A stretch of 53,149 bases of DNA from Solirubrobacterales bacterium (lineage in GTDB: Bacteria; Actinomycetota; Thermoleophilia; Solirubrobacterales; 70-9), in NCBI GenBank assembly GCA_017882505.1, contig JADGPJ010000007.1, forward strand, positions 1 to 53,149, given 5' to 3'. The stretch's first letter is position 1. Every line of letters begins with the position of its first letter. Below the pieces are notes generated by a model. That model ran no database searches, had not been told where the DNA came from, and saw only the letters and a program-made list of their open reading frames with translations. Shown piece by piece: positions 1 through 9,016 of the stretch. The position numbers were made by a program, and so were the translations under genes.

Positions 1-669
1 CCGACCCGGCGCCTGGGAGTCGGCGAGATGGCTCGGGCTTCAAGTCGAGCTCCTCGGGGCGGACAACTCAAGTCCGGCGCTCCTCGATGATTCCGTGCTA
101 CCGGGGAGGAGGCCCGTCTGATGACGACCTTCCTTAGGTTTTGCGGCGTCCGAACCGCGTCCTAGCCTCCTTCCGATGCCTCAGGACCCCCTCGTTGAGC
201 TGATGCGGGAGGAAGTCTCCTTCTGGATCGGCGACGCAGGGCGACCGCCAAGGACGGATGAACCGGCGGGGGAGTCATGTTGGGAGATCACGCAGGATCA
301 GCAGCCCTCGCTGGATGCGACGACCCTACTCGCATGGACGATCATTTTGGCCGTCTGTGCTGTTTGCTGGTGGGCAGTCATCTCGTCGGTAGGCAGCTAT
401 TTATGAGCGGACCCTCGGATGACATTGCCGTTCGGTCGGGGCTGGCCCCGTTCGGTCTAAGGGGGGGCTAGGCACGCAACCTGTGGGGAACCTGCGTACA
501 TGAAGTCCTCGTTGACCGGATGGGGTGGCCGGGGGTCCGGACCCGCGGGACACGCTGCGGGACACAGACACGCGCCCTATATGACCCCGGGTGATGCCTC
601 TTGCGAGTTGATGATCTTGCGCCGCTGATACCGGGACCCCGCTGTTGTTGCGGAATCCCGGTTCTAAAG
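1..669. other. Gene-poor stretch at the left edge
   Basis: No recognisable gene lies here. The only open frame with protein-like features is the small membrane candidate at 176-406. Opposite-strand frames at 401-752 run through the tRNA-Ser gene and have no recognisable family features. Short GC-rich inverted repeats occur around 530-560, but there is no clear terminator T-tract, promoter or repeat family. The stretch is the 3' flank of the leftward tRNA-Ser. Confidence 0.5.
176..406 (+). CDS. Possible small single-pass membrane protein (doubtful)
   Basis: This 76-residue frame starts with ATG and ends TGA. Residues about 50-72 form one strongly hydrophobic segment (AWTIILAVCAVCWWAVI) that could be a C-terminal transmembrane helix after a polar, proline-containing N-terminal half. 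No good Shine-Dalgarno sequence precedes the ATG. Codon use is less GC3-biased than in neighbouring genes, which argues against a well-established gene. No family is recognised. It is listed because the hydrophobic tail is hard to obtain by chance, but it may be non-coding. Confidence 0.2.
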   Translation: MPQDPLVELMREEVSFWIGDAGRPPRTDEPAGESCWEITQDQQPSLDATTLLAWTIILAVCAVCWWAVISSVGSYL

Positions 670-758
670 CGGAGGGGGTGGGATTCGAACCCACGAGACG
701 CCTTATGACGCCCAACGGCTTTCAAGGCCGCCGCATTCAACCGCTCTGCCACCCCTCC
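670..758 (-). tRNA. tRNA-Ser (anticodon UGA)
   Basis: Read on the minus strand, the gene begins GGAGGGG, which pairs with CCCCTCC near its 3' end, followed by a G discriminator. The anticodon loop reads CTTGAAA (anticodon TGA, serine UCA codons). A long variable arm and the T-loop GGTTCGAATCC are typical of a class II serine tRNA. Length is 89 nt and CCA is not encoded. It is transcribed away from the MFS gene at 818. Confidence 0.95.
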
Positions 759-817
759 GGGGGGCTGCCGGGCGAATGCTAAAGGTCATGGGGCCCGCTC
801 AGGTTCGCTTGTATTGA

Positions 818-1993
818 TTGGATTGGGGTATGCGCCGGTTGCTCTTTCTCGCCTCGGCGATGATCTTCTTCGACGTCGCCTTCTTTGCCGCGATCGCGCC
901 GCTGCTGCCCGGGTATGTCGACGACCTCGGGTTGAGCAAGGCGCAGGCGGGGATCCTCTCGGCCTCCTACGCCGCGGGGACCCTGTTCGCCGCGCTGCCG
1001 GCGGGCTTTGTCGCCAGCCGGGTCGGCCCGCGGCGCACCGTGATCTCGGGGCTACTTCTGCTCGGCGTCTCCAGCCTCGCCTTCGGCCTCGTCGATCAGA
1101 TCGTTCCGTTGGACACGGCGCGCTTCACCCAGGGCATCGCCGGGGCGCTGATCTGGTCCGGGGCAATGAGCTGGCTCATCGCCTCCGCTCCCGAGGAGAA
1201 GCGCGGCTCGGTGGTCGGGACCGCGCTCGGTACCGCGGTCGCGGGCGCCCTGCTCGGCCCGGCTCTGGGAGCGGCCGCGGCGACGGTCGGCACCGGCCCG
1301 GTCTTCGGCTCCGTCATGATCGTCGCCCTCGCCCTCGCCTACGCGGCTTCGCGACTGCCGGAGGTTGGCGCTCCGGAGCGCCAGTCCCTGCACGAAGTCA
1401 AGGCGACCCTGCTGAGCCGGCCGGTCCGTGACGGCGCGATCTTCGTCGCCGTGCCCTCGGTGATGTTCGGCGCGATCGAGGTTCTGGTGCCGCTGCGGAT
1501 CGATGCCCTCGGCGGTGGGCACGGCGTGATCGCCGGCGGCTTCATCGCCGGCGCGGCGCTGGAGGCGGTGCTGGCGCCACTCGCCGGCCGCTACTCCGAC
1601 CGGGTCGGGCGGCGCAACCCCTACGTCGTCGGTCTCTCGATCTGTGCCGGGGCGGTGCTTGCAGTCGCCCTGGCGCAGACACTCGGGACCGTGCTCGGCG
1701 CTCTGATCGTCGCCTCGCTCGGCGCCGGCCTCTGCTTCGCGCCGGCGCTGACCCTGATCTCCGACCTCGCCGAGTCCAGCAGCCTGCACCAGGGATACGC
1801 CGCCGGGCTCTCGAACATGGCCTGGGCCTCCGGCCAGGTGGTCGGCGGCGTCGGCGGCGGCGTCGTGGCAAGCCTGACCGGAAACACCCTGCCCAGCATC
1901 GCGATCGCGGCGCTGCTCCTGCTCACCGTGGTCTACGCGTTTCGGACGATGGAACCTGAGACAGCTCCGGTCCCGCGGCCGGTGGAAGGGTAG
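818..1993 (+). CDS. MFS transporter
   Basis: A 391-residue polytopic membrane protein of the major facilitator superfamily, with about 12 hydrophobic segments and the usual length. The loop after TM2 carries a motif-A-like stretch (GFVASRVGPRRTV, about residues 62-74), echoed in the second half by GRYSDRVGRRNPYV near 255, the internal repeat expected of MFS carriers. The frame opens with TTG at 818; an in-frame ATG at 830 (MRRLLFLAS) is an equally good start. The oxidase gene follows after 8 bases, so the two are probably co-transcribed, hinting at uptake or efflux of the oxidase's substrate or product. The substrate cannot be read from sequence. Confidence 0.9.
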   Translation: MDWGMRRLLFLASAMIFFDVAFFAAIAPLLPGYVDDLGLSKAQAGILSASYAAGTLFAALPAGFVASRVGPRRTVISGLLLLGVSSLAFGLVDQIVPLDTARFTQGIAGALIWSGAMSWLIASAPEEKRGSVVGTALGTAVAGALLGPALGAAAATVGTGPVFGSVMIVALALAYAASRLPEVGAPERQSLHEVKATLLSRPVRDGAIFVAVPSVMFGAIEVLVPLRIDALGGGHGVIAGGFIAGAALEAVLAPLAGRYSDRVGRRNPYVVGLSICAGAVLAVALAQTLGTVLGALIVASLGAGLCFAPALTLISDLAESSSLHQGYAAGLSNMAWASGQVVGGVGGGVVASLTGNTLPSIAIAALLLLTVVYAFRTMEPETAPVPRPVEG

Positions 1994-2001
1994 GGCAGGC
2001 G

Positions 2002-3324
2002 ATGGCAGCCGGGAACGTCGAGGGGTCCGGGCGGGAGTGGGTCAACTGGGCCGGCGATCAGTCCTGCACGCCGCTCGAGGTCGCCCGCCCGGCGAGCCGA
2101 GACGAGCTGGCCGAGGTGATAGGCGCCGCCGCGACAGCGGGGCGCAAGGTCAGCGTCGCCGGCTCCGGTCACTCGTTTACCGAAGCGGCGATGACCGAGG
2201 GAACGATGGTCCGGGTCGAGTCGCTGAAGGGAGTTCTCGACGCCGACCCAGGCTCGGGGCTGGTCAGGGTCGGGGCCGGGACCGTCCTCGCCGACCTCAA
2301 CGAGGAACTGGCGGCGCTGGGGCTGGCGATGGAGAACCTCGGCGACATCGACCGCCAGACGCTGGCGGGGGCGATCTCGACCGGGACCCACGGCACCGGC
2401 GCCCGCCTGCGCAACATCTCCGCCCAGGTCGAGGGGCTGGAGCTGGTGCTCGCCGACGCCAGCGTCCGCCATCTCACGGCCGCCACCCACCCGGAGCTGC
2501 TGCGGGCGGCGCGGGTCGGGGTCGGCGCGCTCGGGGCGATCGCGGCGGTGACGATGCGCTGCGTGCCCGCCTTCACGCTCAGCCGGGTCGACACCCCGCG
2601 GCCGCGGGACGAGGTTTTCGACTCCTTCCAGAAGCTCGCCGACGCCAACGACCACTTCGAGCTCTTCACCTTCCCCTACGCCGACAACGTCCTCGTGCTC
2701 GAGCGCAACCGCAGCCAGGAGCCGCCGCGCCCGCGCCGCCGCGCCGCCGCCTACCTCAACGACGTCGTGCTCGAGAACTGGGCGCTTGGCGCGCTTTCGG
2801 CCACCGGCAAGGCCTTCCCGGGCTGGATCCCGTCGCTGTCGCGGCTGGCCGGCCGTCTCGCCTCCGGCAGTCGCACGCTCGACCGCAGCGACCGCGTCTT
2901 CGCCAACGATCGCCGTGTCCGCTTCACCGAGATGGAGTACGGCATCCCCCGCGAGCACGGTCCCGTGGCCGCTCGCCGGGTGATCGAGTGGGTGCGGGAG
3001 AACGAGTATCCGGTCTTCTTCCCGATCGAGATGCGGGTCGCCGCTGGCGACGACGCCTCACTCAGCCCCTCGCACGACCGCGACACCGCCTACATCGCCG
3101 TGCACCAGTACCGCGGCATGGAATGGCGTCCCTACTTCGAAGCCGTCGAGGAGATCATGGATTCCTACGCCGGCCGCCCCCATTGGGGCAAGCGCCACTT
3201 CCAGACCGCTGCGACCCTGGCGCCCCGCTACCCGGCCTGGGCGGAGTTCCAGCGCGCCCGCGACGAGCTCGACCCCGGCCGCGTCTTCACCAATGACTAT
3301 GTGGAGCGAGTTCTAGGGCCCTAG
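2002..3324 (+). CDS. FAD-linked oxidase, D-arabinono-1,4-lactone/alditol oxidase family
   Basis: A 440-residue flavoprotein of the VAO/ALO family. The N-terminal FAD-binding (PCMH-type) domain includes SVAGSGHSF, where His57 sits at the position that binds FAD covalently in this family, and GAISTGTHGTG near 125-135. The C-terminal ALO domain ends with the hallmark HWGKRH (394-399). Family members oxidise sugar lactones or polyols with O2, giving H2O2. It lies 8 bases after the MFS gene and converges on a PLP deaminase/aldolase gene. I believe this oxidase and deaminase are often neighbours in actinobacteria, but that is recalled, not shown here. The exact substrate is unknown. Confidence 0.88.
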   Translation: MAAGNVEGSGREWVNWAGDQSCTPLEVARPASRDELAEVIGAAATAGRKVSVAGSGHSFTEAAMTEGTMVRVESLKGVLDADPGSGLVRVGAGTVLADLNEELAALGLAMENLGDIDRQTLAGAISTGTHGTGARLRNISAQVEGLELVLADASVRHLTAATHPELLRAARVGVGALGAIAAVTMRCVPAFTLSRVDTPRPRDEVFDSFQKLADANDHFELFTFPYADNVLVLERNRSQEPPRPRRRAAAYLNDVVLENWALGALSATGKAFPGWIPSLSRLAGRLASGSRTLDRSDRVFANDRRVRFTEMEYGIPREHGPVAARRVIEWVRENEYPVFFPIEMRVAAGDDASLSPSHDRDTAYIAVHQYRGMEWRPYFEAVEEIMDSYAGRPHWGKRHFQTAATLAPRYPAWAEFQRARDELDPGRVFTNDYVERVLGP

Positions 3325-3386
3325 GCGAGCGAAAACCAAGCCTGGCTAGGACCGAGGACACCGTCAGGCGCCCGGTTTGCAGCCGC

Positions 3387-4604
3387 CTACAAGAACGCCT
3401 GGCCCTCGCCGCGATAGGTGGGGACGGCGTCGACGATCTCGTCGCCCTGGACGAGGTGGAGGGTGTCGAAGCGCTCGCAGAGCTCGCCGGCCTTGGCGTG
3501 GCGGAGGTAGGCGCGGTCGCCGACCGCGAGGTTCGCGGCCGCGTCGCCGAGCAGCGGGGTCTGGACCTCGCCGGCGCCCTCCTCGGGGTCGAGCTCGAGG
3601 CCGGGGGGGAGCCAGGGGACGGGAAGGCGCGCCGTGTCGCCGCTGCCGGAGGCGAGGTATCCGCCGCCGAGCGCGGTCGCGACCCGGGGGGATGGCTTGC
3701 GGACGATCGGCAGCGCGAACCCCGCCGCGGGGGTGAGGCTGAAGCGGCTGTAGTGGTCGAAGAGCGCGGGGGCGTAGAAGCCCGAGCCGGCCGTGACCTC
3801 GGTCACCGCGCCGTCGGCCGCGGTCAGCTCGAGGCTGCCGGTGCCGCCGCCGTTGACGATCTCGAGGTCGCTGAACTCGCCGACCGCGGCGACGATCGCG
3901 CCCCGCCGCTCCGCCAGCTCGGCGGCGGAGCGCCGCTGCATGAAGCGGATCGCGGCGCCGCGCAGGCGCCGCCCCGGCGGCTGGTCCGGGACCCCGGCGA
4001 TCTGCCCCTCGTAGGCCATCAGCGCGACCAGCTCGATCTGCGGCCGGCCGTCGATCTCCCGCGCCAGCGCCACCGCCTGCTCGACGGTGTGGACCGGCGA
4101 GCGCTTGGGCCCGACCTTGACCCGCCCCCGCAGCGCCCACCAGCCGGCGTCGAGGTCGATGCAGACCCGGACCGGCGCGGCGCCCGCGCCCAGCACCGAC
4201 TCGATTGCATTCAGGTGCTCGATGCAGTCGACCATCACCACCGGCGCGTCGCCCGGGTTGGCGACCGACCGCAGTGCCAGCTCGCCCAGCGCGCCGGCGT
4301 CGGCGGTCGGGTAGGCAAGGAGCAGATCCTCGAACCCCTGCTCGGCGAGCCAGAGGGTCTCCGGCAGGGTGTAGGTCATCAGCCCGGCGAAGCCCTGGTC
4401 GTGGCGCAGGATTGCCTCCAGCAGCGCCCGGCAGCGGATCGACTTGGTGGCGACGCGGACCGGCTTGCCGCCGGCGCGCTCCAGCATCGCTTCGGCGTTC
4501 GCCCACATCGCGTCGAGGTCGACGAAGGCGAACGGCGCCTCGACCTCGGCGAAGATCCGCTCGTAGCGGTCGTGGGACTGACTGGGCGGAGCGGACACCC
4601 GCAT
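3387..4604 (-). CDS. PLP-dependent amino acid deaminase/aldolase (alanine racemase N-domain, DSD-like)
   Basis: A 405-residue fold-type III PLP enzyme. The N-terminal alanine-racemase-like barrel opens with FAFVDLDAMWANAEAM and has the probable PLP lysine Lys54 in RVATKSIR. The C-terminal part (LGGGYLASGSG, GDRAYLRHAKAGE, about 320-380) matches the D-serine dehydratase-like domain of the D-threonine aldolase/D-serine deaminase group. Homologues are annotated amino acid deaminase/aldolase; activity would be on D-beta-hydroxy or related amino acids. It converges with the FAD oxidase, 62 bases apart. Start ATG at 4604. Good family match, substrate unproven. Confidence 0.85.
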   Translation of the reverse strand: MRVSAPPSQSHDRYERIFAEVEAPFAFVDLDAMWANAEAMLERAGGKPVRVATKSIRCRALLEAILRHDQGFAGLMTYTLPETLWLAEQGFEDLLLAYPTADAGALGELALRSVANPGDAPVVMVDCIEHLNAIESVLGAGAAPVRVCIDLDAGWWALRGRVKVGPKRSPVHTVEQAVALAREIDGRPQIELVALMAYEGQIAGVPDQPPGRRLRGAAIRFMQRRSAAELAERRGAIVAAVGEFSDLEIVNGGGTGSLELTAADGAVTEVTAGSGFYAPALFDHYSRFSLTPAAGFALPIVRKPSPRVATALGGGYLASGSGDTARLPVPWLPPGLELDPEEGAGEVQTPLLGDAAANLAVGDRAYLRHAKAGELCERFDTLHLVQGDEIVDAVPTYRGEGQAFL

Positions 4605-4657
4605 CAGCCTATCCCCGCCATGCCCTGTTAATTCCTACAATCGGGGCCGCAGTGCCC

Positions 4658-4746
4658 GGAGAGGTGGCCGAGTGGCTGAAGGCACTCGCCTGCTAAGCGA
4701 GTAGGGGGCGCAAGCTCTCTCGAGGGTTCGAATCCCTCCCTCTCCG
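4658..4746 (+). tRNA. tRNA-Ser (anticodon GCU)
   Basis: The acceptor stem GGAGAGG pairs with CCTCTCC and a G discriminator follows. The anticodon loop CTGCTAA gives anticodon GCT (serine AGC/AGU). There is a long variable arm and a T-arm with GGTTCGAATCC, 89 nt, without encoded CCA. The next 277 bases hold no gene except an inverted repeat before the PIG-L gene. Confidence 0.96.
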
Positions 4747-4972
4747 TCTTGCCGGGGTGTGATGCGATTGCACGAACACACCGCGCCGTTCGATCGGTCG
4801 GTGAGCTTGACGGTGCATACCACGCCGGCGCCAGGTCCGCGCAGAGTTCGAAGGTCGTCCCGTTAGGCCCATTGAAGGAAGCCCCGGACGGTGGGAGCTT
4901 CTGCGTTCTTGGAATCGGCGGGGATCAGCCGACATCGCGCTCCTTTTGAGCAGCTGGTGACGGCGCACCCTT

Positions 4973-5009
4973 CCTGGCCAGCACCGATGAGCAGGTTGTG
5001 CTGACCAGG
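4973..5009 (+). promoter_or_regulatory. Interrupted palindrome upstream of the PIG-L gene
   Basis: CCTGGCCAGCAC (4973-4984) and GTGCTGACCAGG (4998-5009) are inverted copies pairing over 12 positions with one mismatch around a 13-base loop. The right arm ends 14 bases before the ATG at 5024, where an operator or an mRNA hairpin masking the ribosome site would lie. No poly-T tract follows, so an intrinsic terminator is unlikely. Confidence 0.4.
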
Positions 5010-5023
5010 ACTAGGTTGTCTGA

Positions 5024-6241
5024 ATGCGCGAGACCCAGACCGTCCTCCACATCTCACCCCATCCCGACGATGAGCTCATCGGGGCGCCCGCGGCGCTTTT
5101 CGCGCTTCGCGACGCCGGCTTTGGCATCGTGAACCTCGCATGTGGCCTCGGCCGCAGCGGGCAGCACGCGCGCCGGGCGGCTGAGCTTCGCGAGGCGTGT
5201 CGGCGCGCGGGCTTCGAACTCGAGCTGCCTCCGGAGCCGATCGCGCTGTCGAGCTCAGACGACCTTGTCAGGGCCCAGCACGGGCTCGTGGACCTGATCG
5301 GGAAGACGGCTACGAGGCTCCGACCTGCACTGATCGTCTCGCCCCAGCCGCATGATCGCCACCACGCCCACGAGCTCGTCGCGCGAGCCGTCCGCGACGT
5401 GATCGTCGATCAGCGAGCGGGTAGTTGCTCGCGTTGGTGGATGTGGGGCCTGTGGGGTGACTTGCCCCTGCCCACGATCACGGTCGCGTTCGACGAGCGA
5501 AGGCTCGACGAGATCGCGGGCGCGCTCGAGGCCCACGAGCAGGAGCTAGGGCGAAACGACTACCGGCGACTCGTTCGCGGACGGGCGGAGATGAACGCCA
5601 CCCGCGGCCCCGAGCTCGTCTTCGGCTTCGGATCAGCCGGCGATCCGGGACCCTACGTCGAGCTCCTCACCGAGGCGGTACTCACGAATGGCCGCTGGCT
5701 GCTCGGGACCCCACGCCGGCTCGATCCCACCTCGGCCCTCAGTGAGCCACCCGGTGGCGTTGAGATCGGCGACTGGCTTTACCGCGAGACCGTGACGCAG
5801 TGCTACGGCTCTCCAGGCGCGCTGCGTGAGGGCGCGAGGTTCGAGAACGAGGCCCAGCGCGACCGGATCTGGGACCACCGGCTTCACGAGGACGCCCAAT
5901 TCAACCAGCGGCTCAACTTCTTCCTGATCGCCGAGGCCATGCTCGTCGTGGCGGCAGCTCAGGTGCTGTCGAGCGACACGCCCAGCCCGTGGCTCGGAGC
6001 CGGGATCGCCGCCGTGGGGCTCGGCCTCACCGGGGTCTGGGCGGGGGTCAACCGGCGCCAGGTCAAAATCATGCGCCACATCCAAGATCGAGCAATGAAG
6101 TCGCTGCCTGAGTTCCGCAAGCATTACGAGACCAGGCCCAAGGGCCATTCCTCGACCCGCTGGCTGCGCGACGGCATCCCGGTGATCATCGCCGTCGTCT
6201 GGGTGATCATCCTCGTTGTGGCGATCACCGACCTCGTGTAA
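5024..6241 (+). CDS. PIG-L/LmbE-family deacetylase fused to a C-terminal membrane module
   Basis: A 405-residue protein with two parts. Residues 1-250 are a PIG-L (LmbE-like) zinc N-deacetylase domain: SPHPDDELIG (11-20) supplies the catalytic Asp and zinc ligands, and PQPHDRHHAHEL (about 106-117) supplies the downstream His. Such enzymes remove N-acetyl groups from GlcNAc-type sugars. The rest is unusual: hydrophobic segments at about 296-315 and 322-342 form a hairpin, then a basic stretch (NRRQVKIMRH), then a third hydrophobic helix at the extreme C-terminus (385-405). The segment FNQRLNFFLIAEAML resembles the start of SLATT/RipA-type small membrane modules, though I cannot confirm this. 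It stands alone between tRNA-Ser(GCU) and pyruvate kinase, with a palindrome before its start. Confidence 0.8.
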   Translation: MRETQTVLHISPHPDDELIGAPAALFALRDAGFGIVNLACGLGRSGQHARRAAELREACRRAGFELELPPEPIALSSSDDLVRAQHGLVDLIGKTATRLRPALIVSPQPHDRHHAHELVARAVRDVIVDQRAGSCSRWWMWGLWGDLPLPTITVAFDERRLDEIAGALEAHEQELGRNDYRRLVRGRAEMNATRGPELVFGFGSAGDPGPYVELLTEAVLTNGRWLLGTPRRLDPTSALSEPPGGVEIGDWLYRETVTQCYGSPGALREGARFENEAQRDRIWDHRLHEDAQFNQRLNFFLIAEAMLVVAAAQVLSSDTPSPWLGAGIAAVGLGLTGVWAGVNRRQVKIMRHIQDRAMKSLPEFRKHYETRPKGHSSTRWLRDGIPVIIAVVWVIILVVAITDLV

Positions 6242-6483
6242 CGCCGCCACGAAGGTCGGCGGGACACAAGGTCGGGGCTGTCGATCGGACCGGCGGGAGA
6301 GGGTGGCGCCTGGCCGACGAGCTCCTCGGCAAGGCCGGTCTCGGGGGCGGTCGCGGTCGTCGGCACCCGTACGAATGCTACACAGATCGATGTCACAAGC
6401 TGGCACCCCGCATTCGGGGGTTTCGAACCGGAGTTACAGCACATTCACGAGACCCGCTCCTGCCGGCCTCTACAGTCACGTCC

Positions 6484-7941
6484 GTGTACGCGAATCCGAT
6501 TGCAAGGGGGGCCGCCCACATCGGCCGCCGCACCAAGATCGTCGCCACCGTCGGCCCGGCGAGCTGGTCGCCGGCCGTGCTCGAGCAGATGATCGCCGCC
6601 GGCACCGACGTCTTTCGCCTCAACTTCTCCCACGCCGGCTTCGAGCGCCAGGCGGGCACGATCGAGGACATCCGCGCCGCCGCCGAGCGGGTCGGCCGCG
6701 AGGTCGCCGTGCTCGGCGACCTGCCGGGCCCGAAGCTGCGGATCGGCGAGCTGCAGGGCGACTACGCCGAGCTCGAGACCGGCATGCACGTGACCCTGAC
6801 GCCGAGCGAGATCGAGGGGGACAAGGAGCGGATCCCGGTCTCCTGGCCAGGCGTCACCGAGCTGCGCGAGAACCAGCTCGTCTACCTCGCCGACGGCGCG
6901 ATCCGGCTGCGGGTCCGCGATCCCGAGCCAGACGGTGTCGACTGCGAGGTCGAGGTCGGCGGCACGCTCTCCTCCCACAAGGGGATGAACATCCCCGGCG
7001 GCGCCGCGCTGCCGGCCGCCACCGATGGCGACCTCGGCTGGGTCGAGTTCGCCGCCAAGCACGGGATCGACCTGATCGCCGTCTCCTTCGTCTCCTCCGC
7101 CCAGGACCTGGTCCCGGTCAAGGAGCGCCTCGCGGCGCTCGGCTCGAGCATCCCGGTGATCGCCAAGATCGAGCGCCAGCAGGCGGCCGAGAACGTCGAG
7201 GAGATCGTCGAGGCGGCGACCAGCGGGATCATGGTCGCCCGCGGCGACCTCGGCATCGAATTGCCGCTGGCCGAGGTTCCGGTCGTCCAGAAGCGACTGA
7301 TCCGCACCGCCGGCCTCCGCTCCAAGCCGGTGATCACCGCGACCCAGATGCTGGCCTCGATGGTCACCGCCCGCCGTCCGACCAGGGCCGAGGTGACCGA
7401 CGTCGCCAACGCGATCTACGACGGCACCGACGCGATCATGCTCTCCGAGGAGACCGCGGTCGGCGAGAACCCGGTCGAGGCGGTGCGGGTGATGGACCAG
7501 ATCGCCCGCGCCACCGAGCCCGATCTCCCTTATGGCGATTGGCTGTTCTCGCGTACCGACCAGGGCACTCAGGACGTCGCCGACTCGGTCGCCCAGGGGG
7601 CCGTCGGCGCCGTCTACCGGCTCGGCCTGAAGGCGATCGTCGTGCCGACCACCAGCGGCCGCACCGCCCGCCTGATCTCCGCCCACCGCCCCAACGTCCC
7701 GGTGCTGGCGATCTCGCCGAAGATCGAGACCGTGCGCCGGCTCAGCCTGCTGTTCGGGGTGACCGCGGTGCAGAGTGAGCACGAGGACGACATCCGCACC
7801 CTGCTCGGCAGCTGCGCCGAGCTCGCCGCCCACCACGGGATCGCCGAGCCGGGCGACGTGATCGCGATCGTCGCCGGGCTGCCCGAGCAGGAACTTGGCA
7901 CGAACCTGTTCGAGGTTCACCGCGTGCCCGGCAAGCGGTAG
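6484..7941 (+). CDS. pyk: Pyruvate kinase
   Basis: A 485-residue pyruvate kinase (phosphoenolpyruvate + ADP to pyruvate + ATP), of normal length. The sequence opens with RRTKIVATVGPAS (15-27), then FRLNFSHA, GDLPGPKLR and the B-domain. The active-site segment VIAKIER holds the catalytic Lys228 and is followed by MVARGDLGIE. Allosteric/C-domain motifs KPVITATQML and TDAIMLSEETAVG are also present. Start is GTG at 6484; the 240 bases upstream contain no gene. The aldo/keto reductase gene follows by 16 bases and may be co-transcribed. Confidence 0.96.
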   Translation: MYANPIARGAAHIGRRTKIVATVGPASWSPAVLEQMIAAGTDVFRLNFSHAGFERQAGTIEDIRAAAERVGREVAVLGDLPGPKLRIGELQGDYAELETGMHVTLTPSEIEGDKERIPVSWPGVTELRENQLVYLADGAIRLRVRDPEPDGVDCEVEVGGTLSSHKGMNIPGGAALPAATDGDLGWVEFAAKHGIDLIAVSFVSSAQDLVPVKERLAALGSSIPVIAKIERQQAAENVEEIVEAATSGIMVARGDLGIELPLAEVPVVQKRLIRTAGLRSKPVITATQMLASMVTARRPTRAEVTDVANAIYDGTDAIMLSEETAVGENPVEAVRVMDQIARATEPDLPYGDWLFSRTDQGTQDVADSVAQGAVGAVYRLGLKAIVVPTTSGRTARLISAHRPNVPVLAISPKIETVRRLSLLFGVTAVQSEHEDDIRTLLGSCAELAAHHGIAEPGDVIAIVAGLPEQELGTNLFEVHRVPGKR

Positions 7942-7957
7942 GGCGGGGGGACTTGTC

Positions 7958-9016
7958 ATGAGTGAGCTGCGTGCTTTGGGAAGGACGGGGGTCGAGGTCA
8001 GCTCGCTCTGCCTCGGCACGATGATGTTCGGCGCCTGGGGCAACCCCGACCGCGATGACTCGATCCGCGTCATCCACGCCGCCCTCGACGCCGGCATCAA
8101 CTTCATCGACACCGCCGACGTCTACTCGGAGGGGGAGTCGGAGGAGATCGTCGGCAAGGCGCTGGCCGGCGGCAGGCGCGACGACGTCGTCCTCGCGACC
8201 AAGTTCCACGCCCCGATGGGTGAGGGGCCGAACCGCGGCGGCAACTCGCGCCGCTGGATCATCCAGGAGGTCGAGAACAGCCTGCGCCGTCTCGACACCG
8301 ACTGGATCGACCTCTACCAGGTGCACCGCCCCGAACCCGGCACCGATGTCGACGAGACGCTCGGCGCTCTCTCCGACCTGATCCACGCCGGCAAGATCCG
8401 CTACGCGGGCAGCTCGGCCTTTCCGGCCGAGATGATCGTCGAGGCGCAGTGGACGGCCGAGCGCCGGGGCCGCGAGCGCTTCGTCTGCGAGCAGTCGCCG
8501 TATTCGATCCTCGCCCGCGGCATCGAGGCCGGGGTGCTGCCGACCTGCGAGCGCTACGGGATGGGCGCGGTCACCTACAGCCCGCTGGCCGGCGGCTGGC
8601 TCTCGGGCCGCTACCGCAAAGGCGCCGGCTCGCCCGATTCCGCCCGGGCCGAGCTGATGCCGGAGCGCTTCCAGATGAAGACGCGTCACGACGCCGAACT
8701 GCCCCGCAATCGGGAGAAGCTCCAAGCCGCCGAGGACCTGGCCGTGCTGGCCGAAGAGGCCGGCATTAGCCTGGTCGAGATGTCGATCGCCTTCGCCCTC
8801 GAGCACCCCGCCGTGACCGCGCCGATCATCGGCCCGCGGACTGTGGAGCAGCTGCAGGGCCAGCTCCGCGGGGCCGAGGTGAAGCTGAGCGCCGACGTCC
8901 TCGACCGGATCGACGAGATCGTCCCGCCCGGCACCACCTTCAACGTCGGCGACGCCGGCTGGCGGCCGCCCGCCCTTCTGCCAGAGAACCGACGCCGGCA
9001 GGCGGAGCGCGGATGA
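7958..9016 (+). CDS. Aldo/keto reductase
   Basis: A 352-residue NADPH-dependent aldo/keto reductase barrel. It shows the catalytic tetrad of the family: Asp in INFIDTADVY, the proton-donor Tyr in the same segment, Lys in LATKFHAPMG and His in YQVHRPEP. The C-terminal nucleotide-binding part (APIIGPRTVEQL) is intact. The open frame extends further upstream into pyruvate kinase, but ATG 7958 has a G-rich Shine-Dalgarno (7945-7950) and gives the canonical N-terminus. Its stop overlaps the ATG of the enoyl-CoA hydratase gene by 4 bases (ATGA). Substrate unknown. Confidence 0.9.
   Translation: MSELRALGRTGVEVSSLCLGTMMFGAWGNPDRDDSIRVIHAALDAGINFIDTADVYSEGESEEIVGKALAGGRRDDVVLATKFHAPMGEGPNRGGNSRRWIIQEVENSLRRLDTDWIDLYQVHRPEPGTDVDETLGALSDLIHAGKIRYAGSSAFPAEMIVEAQWTAERRGRERFVCEQSPYSILARGIEAGVLPTCERYGMGAVTYSPLAGGWLSGRYRKGAGSPDSARAELMPERFQMKTRHDAELPRNREKLQAAEDLAVLAEEAGISLVEMSIAFALEHPAVTAPIIGPRTVEQLQGQLRGAEVKLSADVLDRIDEIVPPGTTFNVGDAGWRPPALLPENRRRQAERG

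Noticed and set aside
6390-6483. A degraded tRNA or attachment site upstream of pyruvate kinase (TTCGAACC at about 6421)
   Set aside because: Only a short T-loop-like string matches and no longer similarity to the tRNA-Ser genes was found.
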